A program made the position numbers and the translations under genes. 7,401 nucleotides of DNA, from NCBI GenBank assembly GCA_030630445.1, contig DAOVNC010000170.1, positions 1 through 7,401 on the forward strand, read 5' to 3'. This document shows positions 1 through 6,800 of the stretch, in pieces. A model generated the notes under the pieces. It was not told the DNA's origin. It saw nothing but the letters and a program-made list of their open reading frames with translations, and did no database searches. The stretch comes from Kiritimatiellales bacterium (GTDB lineage: Bacteria > Verrucomicrobiota > Kiritimatiellia > Kiritimatiellales > Pontiellaceae). The first letter of the stretch is position 1. Each line of letters opens with the position of its first letter.

Positions 1-531
1 ATCCACATAGACCCAGCTGTTCGAGGCATCCTGGTGAAGCAGGTTCAGCACAAGATCCTCCGCCAGCAGCGTGCGATCCAAATCCATATGGACCGAACCC
101 TGGGCATTCGACGAAACCAGCCAGCACGCGCCATTCGTCCAGATTCCGCCGCTCTTGCCCGCGCCCAGCCACCAATCGGGGCCGGTATAGGCATAGGTGT
201 CGCCTTCTGTAAAATCGGGGTGCCCCCAAGTGATCACCGCGCGGCTCAGCGGGTTCTCATCCATACCGTCAAAAAAGCCATCGGAATCTGTATCTACAAC
301 CCATGGATCCGTCCACCCTAAAGACTCTACAATGTTTGTAAGAGTATCTGAGTCATAGTTTTCCAGCGCGTCGGCGGCATTGGTTGGGTTGAGGCCAAAA
401 AAGTCTTCGTACAAGTCACTCATTCCATCATTATCTGTATCCACCGCGAAGGCAAAACCAATTCCCACGGCGAGGGCGATGATAAATGCGAACTGGAAGG
501 ACTTTGTTTTAAGCAGGGCGATCTTTGACAT
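1..531 (-). CDS. Secreted protein with thrombospondin-3-like Asp-rich repeats (C-terminus off the left edge)
   Basis: The first 177 residues are visible; the frame is still open at base 1. The ATG at 531-529 has a good Shine-Dalgarno (AAGGAG, 539-544). Residues 1-29 form a signal peptide: KTK-containing n-region, hydrophobic FAFIIALAVGIGFAFA, likely cleavage after AFA. Asp-rich calcium-binding-type motifs follow: DTDNDGMSDLYE (31-42) and DTDSDGFFDGMDENP (80-94), plus a weaker copy near 60 (YDSDTLTN). These resemble thrombospondin type 3 repeats, which bind Ca2+ and often act as linkers or stalks in exported bacterial proteins. Residues 99-177 (WGHPDF, GPDWWLGAGKSGG, then an acidic/Leu-rich stretch) begin a domain I do not recognise. 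Export and Ca-binding repeats are well supported, but the function of the whole protein is unknown because the main body lies outside the window. It appears to have its own promoter, separate from the upstream operon. Confidence 0.85.
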   Translation of the reverse strand, partial: MSKIALLKTKSFQFAFIIALAVGIGFAFAVDTDNDGMSDLYEDFFGLNPTNAADALENYDSDTLTNIVESLGWTDPWVVDTDSDGFFDGMDENPLSRAVITWGHPDFTEGDTYAYTGPDWWLGAGKSGGIWTNGACWLVSSNAQGSVHMDLDRTLLAEDLVLNLLHQDASNSWVYVD

Positions 532-538
532 GCGACTT

Positions 539-566
539 CTCCTTTTCGTAGAAATCGCGTTTCTAC
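539..566 (-). promoter_or_regulatory. Shine-Dalgarno with an adjacent 7-bp leader hairpin
   Basis: Read on the minus strand, the leader carries a perfect 7-bp stem (GTAGAAA/TTTCTAC, 548-554 paired with 560-566) with a 5-nt loop. AAGGAG (539-544) starts only 3 nt after it, and the ATG follows 7 nt later. A hairpin this close to the ribosome binding site could tune translation or mark the 5' leader. The structure is seen directly; a regulatory role is inferred. Confidence 0.5.
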
Positions 567-604
567 CCCTCTCCCAAACTCATTCCAAACCTTTTCGTAA
601 GCTT

Positions 605-633
605 ATTTTAGTAAAATCTACTAGTCCCTTCAA
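605..633 (-). promoter_or_regulatory. Sigma70-like promoter for the Asp-rich repeat protein
   Basis: On the minus strand, TTGAAG (633-628, -35) is followed by a 17-nt spacer and TAAAAT (610-605, -10). These match TTGACA in 4 of 6 and TATAAT in 5 of 6 positions at ideal spacing, in a locally AT-rich stretch. Transcription would start near 598, giving a leader of about 65 nt that contains the hairpin beside the Shine-Dalgarno. This is a consensus match only, with no experimental support. Confidence 0.55.
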
Positions 634-766
634 AACATCTTCCTGCGCAACGATTTGGCGGCTGCTCTCCTTCCATTTTTTCGACACAAAACCGGCTCTT
701 CGCAGGTCTTTAACGAAACAGAACTCAAGCAACTGCCCTGCGTACCGCGAACACCTCTTTGATCCT

Positions 767-816
767 AAAAAAATAGCTGAATGAGCCGCTTGCAAAACCT
801 CCCGGTTTTGAGCGGC
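767..816 (-). terminator. Possible terminator of the GH2-sulfatase-serine dehydratase transcript
   Basis: On the minus strand, a bulged stem (GCCGCT/AGCGGC at 785-790/811-816, then CAAAACC/GGTTTTG at 793-799/804-810, loop 800-803) is followed after 11 nt by seven T residues (773-767). The T-run is further from the stem than in a classical intrinsic terminator, and the same hairpin is the left end of the 785-938 element. Termination is therefore possible but uncertain. Confidence 0.3.
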
Positions 817-846
817 AGTTGTCAGTTAATTGTTATTAGTTATCAG
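817..846 (+). repeat. Array of four degenerate heptanucleotides, left copy
   Basis: Strict 7-nt units run through the left arm: AGTTGTC, AGTTAAT, TGTTATT, AGTTATC, then AG. Each unit has GTT at positions 2-4. The last two units can pair with the last two of the inverted array at 879-906. Similar short tandem heptamers occur between genes in some bacteria such as cyanobacteria, but I cannot show relatedness. Confidence 0.65.
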
Positions 847-876
847 CGCAACAGCATGCAGGGGAGCAGGTTCCCC

Positions 877-906
877 CTGATAACCAATAACCGACAACCA
901 TTAACT
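877..906 (-). repeat. Array of four degenerate heptanucleotides, inverted right copy
   Basis: Read on the minus strand the units are AGTTAAT, GGTTGTC, GGTTATT, GGTTATC, then AG. This is the same set as the left array apart from the first base of each unit, and the first two units are in swapped order. GTTATCAG (839-846) pairs perfectly with CTGATAAC (877-884), and GTTATT (832-837) with AATAAC (886-891), so the arrays form the inner stem of the element. Confidence 0.65.
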
Positions 907-1000
907 GGAACGGCAAAACCAGAGGTTTTGCAAGTTCCTCGAATATATCGTGCACCACTACGAATTGTGCCGTCCCCCCTCATACGCGACAAGTATCCGT

Positions 1001-1168
1001 CGAAGACTAGAGCATTTCACGAATGTGATGCCGTATGTTCCGGTTGGAGGGACGGGCTCTGTCCCGTCCTACCGAATCCAAGGTGCTGTTCTACTCTGCC
1101 GTTAGGACGACACAGAGGTCGTCCCTCCACATATACGACATCTCAATCGTTCAATGCTCTAGAGTTCG
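1001..1168. repeat. Palindromic REP/BIME- or MITE-like element with covarying hairpins
   Basis: The left end (1001-1036) matches the inverse complement of the right end (1133-1168) at 29 of 36 positions, including a perfect 10-nt block CTAGAGCATT (1007-1016) against AATGCTCTAG (1153-1162). Each arm carries a 25-nt core, TGGAGGGACG onward (1045-1069), and its inverted copy (1105-1129). Each core folds into a 7-bp hairpin with the same 6-nt loop, CTCTGT: left stem 1050-1056/1063-1069, right stem 1105-1111/1118-1124. The cores differ at only four positions, and these are two base pairs changed on both sides. The left arm has about 5 extra nt just outside the core. A 35-nt centre separates the cores. 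No target-site duplication is seen. The right end overlaps the last codons of the serine dehydratase gene. Confidence 0.7.
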
Positions 1169-2367
1169 GAGCAATAGCGTTTCCGGTAGATCTTTGCCAG
1201 TCCGCCCGACGAGGTTTCCTTGAAATCGGCGGCCATGGCTTCGTCGGTTTCCAGCACGACAGAGACGGCATCGTCGAAGGAAATGGCATGGACACCATCC
1301 GATAAAGCGGCCAGATGGGCGCAGTCGATGGCCCGCAAGGCGGCGTGGACATTGCGTTCGATGCAGGGGATTTGAACCAGCCCGAGGACGGGATCGCAGG
1401 TGAGACCCAGATGGTGTTCGAGTCCCATCTCGGCGGCATATTCGATTTGGCGCGGGCTGCACCCTATTAGCTGCGCGGCTGCGGCGGCCGCCATGGCACA
1501 CGCCGCCCCGACTTCGCCTTGGCAACCCACATAGGCGCCCGAAATGGAGGCGTTGGATTTCACGGTATTGCCGAACAAGCCCGCCGTCGCAATGGCGCGC
1601 AGCACGTCTTGATCGGGAATCTCCAGCTTGTTCTTGAGAAAGTAGAGGATGGCGGGCAGCACGCCGCTGGCCCCGCACGTGGGTGCCGTCACAATCTGGT
1701 GCCCGCTGGCGTTTTCCTCGGAAACGGCATAGGCATAGGAACTCAACAGCGCATCTTCCTTTAAACCGGATATGAGCCCGCGGCTTTTGCGATAGAGCGA
1801 ATGCGCCTTCCGCGGGAGCTTTGCGTTGCCGGGCAACACCCCTTGATTCTCGATTCCGCTTTGAATGGCGGCCTGCATGGCCTCCCACACCCCGGAAAGA
1901 AAACCCACAATCCCCTCCCCTTCCCGGCGCAAAACATATTCCCAAAAGGCGATTCCCTCTTGTTCGCAGAGCACGAGGATTTCCTCGATGTTCTTTTCCG
2001 GGTAGGCATCCTCTGTTTCCTCGTGGTCCGAAAGCAACACACCGCCGCCAATACTGTATTCCTCCAATGTCCCCATGCAGTTTTCATCGGAGTCGAAGGC
2101 CTCGAAGTGCATGCCGTTGGTGTGGAGCGGCAGCTCCTCATCGGGGCACCAGACAATGTCGACCGGACGTTTTGGAATGGCCTGGTGGATGGCCACATCG
2201 GTCAGGTGCCCCTTCCCGGTTGCCGCCAAACTGCCATACAAAACCACCCGGAACGAGGTGGCCTCGGGATAGCGTTCCACGAAGCGCAAAGCCGCGTTGC
2301 GTGGCGCCATGGTATGGGAACTGGAAGGTCCCGTTCCGATTCGATAGAGTTCTCTGAGCGTTTTCAT
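1159..2367 (-). CDS. sdaA: L-serine dehydratase, single-chain iron-sulfur type
   Basis: Deaminates L-serine to pyruvate and ammonia in the cytoplasm with a [4Fe-4S] cluster. The beta domain is N-terminal, with the signature GPSSSHT at residues 13-19. The catalytic alpha domain fills the second half, with TAPTCGASGVLPA, GCQGEVG, GLTCDP and PCIERN. Cys282, Cys324 and Cys335 are spaced 42 and 11 residues apart, exactly as I recall for the cluster ligands of the Legionella enzyme (343, 385, 396). Cys399, three residues from the C-terminus, could be the C-terminal tail ligand known in that enzyme. At 402 residues it is shorter than E. coli SdaA (about 454). The ATG at 2367 puts PSSSHT at the same distance from the start as in SdaA. 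It lies 4 nt past the sulfatase stop with no clear Shine-Dalgarno, suggesting coupled translation. The TAG stop lies inside the 1001-1168 palindrome. Confidence 0.95.
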   Translation of the reverse strand: MKTLRELYRIGTGPSSSHTMAPRNAALRFVERYPEATSFRVVLYGSLAATGKGHLTDVAIHQAIPKRPVDIVWCPDEELPLHTNGMHFEAFDSDENCMGTLEEYSIGGGVLLSDHEETEDAYPEKNIEEILVLCEQEGIAFWEYVLRREGEGIVGFLSGVWEAMQAAIQSGIENQGVLPGNAKLPRKAHSLYRKSRGLISGLKEDALLSSYAYAVSEENASGHQIVTAPTCGASGVLPAILYFLKNKLEIPDQDVLRAIATAGLFGNTVKSNASISGAYVGCQGEVGAACAMAAAAAAQLIGCSPRQIEYAAEMGLEHHLGLTCDPVLGLVQIPCIERNVHAALRAIDCAHLAALSDGVHAISFDDAVSVVLETDEAMAADFKETSSGGLAKIYRKRYCSEL

Positions 2368-2371
2368 TGCG

Positions 2372-3835
2372 CTACGATTTTGGAGCGGCGGCTTTGAAGT
2401 TCGGATTGGGGGTGGCCTCGGAGGCACCGCTTGATTTTAGATAGTCGTTGAGCTTCTTTTTCAGTTCCGCCGCCTTCTCGGGATATTTCGCGGCAAGGTC
2501 GTTTTGCTCGCCCATATCATCCTTGAGGTTGAACAGCTCGGTTTTTCCATCATGCCGCAACTCCACCAGCTTCCAGTCGCCTTCGCGGATGGCAGTGCCG
2601 GGTGTCCATCCGGAGCCATGGTAGTGCGGGTAGTGCCAGACCAGCGGCTGCGTCCGTTTGAGATTGGCCGAAGGGTTCTTCAAAAGCGGAAGCAGACTTA
2701 CGCTGTCGATGGCTTGCTCCGGCATGGGCGGCAGGCCGCAGCGTTCGAGGACGGTCGCGTAGATGTCGGTGGCGACGACCGGCTCGGAGCAGACCGCGCC
2801 GCCTTTTGCCATGGGATCGGCAACAATGAACGGAACGCGGATTCCGCCTTCGTAGCCCCACCCCTTCCCGGCGCGCAGCGGCAACAAGCACGTTGGCCCG
2901 GGACCTCGCTGCAGCGTCGAAAGCCCGCCATTGTCACCGAGGAAAATCACCAGCGTGTTTTTATCCGTTCCGGTCGCCTTCAGCGCATCCAGCAGGCGTC
3001 CGACGTTTTCGTCCATCGCAAAAAGCATGCTGGCGTATTTCGGATTGTCCTGCCGTTGGCGCGAAGTGCCGCGGCCATCCTTTTTGACCGGCGTTTCATC
3101 GTCCATTCCCATCTGGGTCTTTTTCTCTTTGAAGTGGTCGAGGTGGCGCTTGCAGGCCTGGATCGGGCTATGCACCGTGTAGAAGGAAAGGTACATGAAA
3201 AACGGCTTCCCGGCATCGCGTGTTTCGATCAGGCGGAGTGCCTCGTCCGTCAGACGGTCGGTGAGGTATTCCCCCTCCGGGCCATCTTCAAGTTTCGGGT
3301 TCTTGTAGGGAGAATAGTAGGATGCCGGAGAGCCTCTTTTCCATCCGCCGATATTTACGTCGAACCCATGCGCGAGCGGCCACGAGGCTTCCGTTTCGCC
3401 GAGGTGCCACTTGCCCAGATGCCACGTAGCGTAGCCCGCCGCCTTCAGGGTTTCCGCGATCGTGGTTTCCGAAAGCGGCAGGTTGTTGTTGATCTTCGGC
3501 GGCAAGAGCTTTTCTTTTTGTCGGCGCTCGCCCGGAATCCAGTCGGTAATGTTCACCTCTTTGCGGCAGGGGTTCTTTCCGGTCATGATGGCGGCGCGGG
3601 TCGGGCTGCAAACCGGGTGCGCGGCATAGCCGTCCGTAAAGCGGATTCCGCCCTTTGCCAGCGCGTCGAGGTTTGGGGTTTCATAGAACTCGCTACCGTA
3701 GCAGCCGAGGTCGTTCCATCCGAGGTCGTCCACGAGAACCACTATCACATTCGGGCGTTCCGGCACCTGCCCCGCACCCATGGCCGCAACGGCCAACCCG
3801 ATCCCTATCGCCAGCATAATTCCACGATACTTCAT
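2372..3835 (-). CDS. Secreted formylglycine-dependent sulfatase (S1 family, arylsulfatase-like)
   Basis: Hydrolyses sulfate esters, probably on a sulfated glycan, outside the cytoplasm. Residues 1 to about 22 form a signal peptide (KYR, then hydrophobic IMLAIGIGLAVAAMGAG). NVIVVLVDDLGWNDLGCYG gives the metal-binding Asp36-Asp37. HPVCSPTRAAIMTGKNP carries the C-x-P-T-R motif, where Cys76 would be converted to formylglycine and Arg80 supports it. Further expected active-site groups are Lys142 and His144 (HLGKWHLGE), His222 (YTVHSP), Asp301-Asn302 (FLGDNGG) and Lys324. The 487-residue length is normal for the family. The ATG overlaps the upstream GH2 stop (ATGA), with AAGGA 10 nt before it, so the two genes are likely translationally coupled. 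No formylglycine-generating enzyme or anSME lies in the window, so maturation must come from elsewhere. The exact S1 subfamily and substrate cannot be set from sequence alone. Confidence 0.95.
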   Translation of the reverse strand: MKYRGIMLAIGIGLAVAAMGAGQVPERPNVIVVLVDDLGWNDLGCYGSEFYETPNLDALAKGGIRFTDGYAAHPVCSPTRAAIMTGKNPCRKEVNITDWIPGERRQKEKLLPPKINNNLPLSETTIAETLKAAGYATWHLGKWHLGETEASWPLAHGFDVNIGGWKRGSPASYYSPYKNPKLEDGPEGEYLTDRLTDEALRLIETRDAGKPFFMYLSFYTVHSPIQACKRHLDHFKEKKTQMGMDDETPVKKDGRGTSRQRQDNPKYASMLFAMDENVGRLLDALKATGTDKNTLVIFLGDNGGLSTLQRGPGPTCLLPLRAGKGWGYEGGIRVPFIVADPMAKGGAVCSEPVVATDIYATVLERCGLPPMPEQAIDSVSLLPLLKNPSANLKRTQPLVWHYPHYHGSGWTPGTAIREGDWKLVELRHDGKTELFNLKDDMGEQNDLAAKYPEKAAELKKKLNDYLKSSGASEATPNPNFKAAAPKS

Positions 3836-6800
3836 TTTCCCACCGTCCTTGCCGCCAGTTCCCCTACATTCGAAGGGGTGGTTTCAACCTGCTTCAGCAG
3901 GAGGTTTTCCACGGCATCCACGCCGCCGGAGAGCGGCTGGAGGCGGTAGGCGTAGCGGTAGGTTGTTTCGAGCGGGCGATATGGATCGAGCGCCCGGGCT
4001 CCCCACGAGTTGTTGCCACCCACGCCGCACTGAACCGCATCGATATTCAGGAAGATATTCTCCGCCCGTTCCATCTGGAAACTATAGGCGGACTCGCGCA
4101 TGGTTTGGGTGCTGTAGTGCCGTGCTCCAACCTCCAGCAGCGCGCCCTCGGCAACAATCAACAGGCCTTTTCCTTCCGTATCCGTCAATGCCAGCCAGCG
4201 CACATCGGTCTTGTTGCCGTTTTCCTGCGGGCGGGAATAGTCGGTCCACTGCCCGTCCACCGTACCGTTGAACAGCCCCACCGGCTCAAACTTGCGGTCG
4301 GCATAGGTTTCGCCGCCGCGCCCAAACCAAGCGATGTTTTCAAACGCGGCCGGCACCTGCCACTCCATGCCGACGCGCAACGGCGGACGCATTTTCTTCT
4401 CGGTTTTTTCAAAGTTAAAGGCCGCTTCAACGACGATCTCGCCGGAAGGAAGAACCGTGTAGACCGAGGCAAATCCAGCGCGCACCCCGGGCATCAGCTT
4501 GCGAACCGTAATCCTTGCCGCATGGCCCACCTTCTCCGCCTTGACTTCTTCCACCGAGGCGGTTGCTCCAGCCGCGTCCCACGCGGGGTTGAACTTGGGC
4601 CTCTGACGCATTTCATTGTCGTTTTTCGCGCGGGATAGTTCGGGTCTGCCGCCCTCGGCAATCAGCTCCATGCCGTTGGCCTTGTATGAAGCGAGCGTCC
4701 CGGTCGACTTGTCGAAAACCGCCTCGAAACCCTTGCCCTTCACAACGATGGAGCTGGCCGAGTCGTTAATGGAAACCGCGCCTTTGGCGGGTGCCAACAC
4801 GGCGGGCTTGGCGGCGGGTAGCTCAAACTGCTCACGCGCTAGCAAGTGGCCCTCCACAACCAACGGGTGGCAGCCTTTCTTCGCGCGGAATTCCAACGTC
4901 AGGAAATATTCCTTTCCAACCTTTGGAACAATCGGCGGGAATTTGAGTGATACGGTTTTTTCCGTGTGCGGCGCAATGCCGAGGTTTGGAATCTCGCCTT
5001 CGGCCACGGCGACACCGTTGGCTTCGATCTTCCAATGCCCGGAAACCGCGTCTGAAAGAACGGTGGCATCGTAGCGGTTTTCAATCTTCAGCTTGCCGGA
5101 TTTTAGGTTGATCGCTTCGACGCGCACATTGCGCTGAACATGCTTGAGAACGAAGAGGCCCGGATGCGCCTCTTGTTCGGCATTGATGAGACCGTTCATG
5201 CAAAAGTTTCCATCGTGGTGCACACCGGCAGGATCCTCGAACCAACCGCCATACGCAAAGAAGGTTTCCTTGACCGGGCCGGTGCCCATGTTCTTTTTGA
5301 ACTCCTCCGGCACAGGCAGGCGGATGCCCTGATCCATCCAGTCCCAGACAAAGCCGCCCTGCGCCGTATTGTCGGCATCCATGGTTTCCCAATATTCCTT
5401 CAAGTTTCCGGTGCTGTTGCCCATGGCGTGAGCATATTCGGCAACGATGAAGGGCTTCGTGTTTTTAGGATTGTCCGCATAGTTTTTCAGCCCGCCGGGA
5501 CCGATGTACATGCGGGCGATGATATCGGTTGTTGCATCTCCGCCGCGCTCATAATGCGTCGGGCGGGTGGGGTCGTTTTCCTTGAGCCATTGGTAGCAGG
5601 CCACAAAGTTTACGCCGCCGCCCGCTTCGTTGCCCATCGACCACACCGCAACGCTGGCGTGGTTTTTGTCGCGCTGCATCATTCGCTGGATCCGGTCGAG
5701 GTGGGCGGCTTCCCACTCCGGGTGCTTGGCGAGCGATTCCGGGCCATAGCGCATGCCGTGGCTTTCGATGTTGGCCTCGTCCCAGAGCATGATGCCATAC
5801 TCGTCGCAGAGGTCGTACCACATCGGCATATTGGGATAGTGGCTGGTGCGCACGGCGTTGAAGTTATTTTCCTTCAGCAGTTGGATGTCGCGGATCATCG
5901 AAGCGCGATCGATGGTGTGGCCGGTGTCTGCATGGTGCTCGTGGCGATTGACGCCCTTGATCGTGGTCGGCACGCCGTTGACGCAAAAGCGCGAGTTTTT
6001 GATTTCCACCGTTCGGAAACCGACACGCTGCGGGATGACTTCGACGGTTTTGCCGGAAGCATCCTTGAGCGCAATCAGCGCGGTGTAGAGCGTCGGGGTT
6101 TCGGCGGACCACTTGGCGGGGTTCCTGACTGGAATGGCTAGGCTGACGGACGGACGGCTCGGCGATTTGTCCCTACCGATTTCCTTTCCCTTGCTATCGA
6201 GCAGAACCACTTCGATCGAGCCGGCAGGGTTGAGGATTTCGGCCTCGAACTTCAGTTTCGCATTCTTGTATTGATCGTCAAGATCGGTCACGAAGGCGAA
6301 GTCGCGAACGTGGCTTTTTGCCGTGCTCCACAAATAGACATCCCGGTAGATTCCGCTGAGGCGCCAGAAATCCTGATCTTCGAGATAGGAGCCGTCGGAC
6401 CAGCGGTAGACCTCTGCCGCCAGCACGTTCTTTCCCGGCTTGAGGTATTGGGTGATGTTGAATTCGGCGGGGGTGCGGCTGCCCTGCGAGTAGCCCACCT
6501 TTTCGCCATTGATCCAAAGGTAGAAGGCCGACTGCACACCATCGAAAACGATATAGGTTTCGCGGCCGTCCCAATCCTTGGAAACCTCGAAGGTGCGGCG
6601 GTAGGAGCCGACGGGATTCCACTCGGTCGGCGCGTTTGGCGGGTTCGGTTCAAAGGGATACGGCACATTCGTGTACCAGCGCAAGCCGTGGCCTTCGATC
6701 TCCCAGTTGGCCGGAACCGGAATGGTGCCCCACCCACCTACATCGAACGCCGGCTTGTAGAAATCGACTGGACGATCGGCAGGCTTTTTCACCCAGTTAA

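Larger units (their letters stand above)
785..938. repeat. Mirror-built structured element: two outer hairpins, inverted heptamer arrays, central hairpin
   Basis: The left hairpin (785-816) has a GCCGCT/AGCGGC base stem and a CAAAACC/GGTTTTG upper stem. The right hairpin (907-938) has the same CAAAACC/GGTTTTG upper stem (914-920/924-930) on a different base stem, GGAAC/GTTCC. In addition, 13 nt at 789-801 are perfectly inverse-complementary to 922-934, so the whole unit can also fold end to end. Between the hairpins lie two inverted arrays of four heptamers (817-844 and 879-906) around a central GGGGA/TCCCC hairpin (861-876). The plan resembles a BIME (paired inverted REPs) or a small non-autonomous element. 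No coding potential or target-site duplication is evident. The class is inferred and copy number is unknown. Confidence 0.6.
532..1158. other. 627-bp non-coding stretch with a promoter and two inverted-repeat elements
   Basis: This gap lies between the start of the Asp-rich repeat protein gene and the stop of the serine dehydratase gene. I see no credible gene: the longest frames lack a ribosome binding site and overlap the predicted promoter or the palindromes. From low to high coordinate it holds the leader hairpin, the sigma70-like promoter, about 150 bp with no recognisable feature (634-784), a structured element (785-938), about 60 bp with nothing recognisable (939-1000), and a second palindromic element (1001-1168) that runs into the end of the serine dehydratase gene. 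Confidence 0.75.

Noticed and set aside
580..795. Minus-strand open frame of 71 residues in the non-coding stretch
   Set aside because: Needs a TTG start inside the 785-938 element, has no ribosome binding site, overlaps the predicted promoter, and its sequence shows no recognisable motif.
817..906. Heptamer arrays as a CRISPR or integron attC site
   Set aside because: Units are 7 nt with no spacers, and no cas or integrase gene is nearby. The hairpins lack the paired R/L box layout of attC.
2368..2427. Longer start (GTG at 2427) for the serine dehydratase
   Set aside because: It would add a Pro/Arg-rich 20-residue extension that overlaps the sulfatase gene. The ATG at 2367 places PSSSHT at the distance from the N-terminus seen in SdaA.
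2504..3949. Long plus-strand open frame (481 codons) opposite the sulfatase
   Set aside because: Its codons are the reverse complement of a gene with intact catalytic motifs; its own translation is Arg/Ala-rich with no domain, so it is an antisense shadow of a GC-rich gene.
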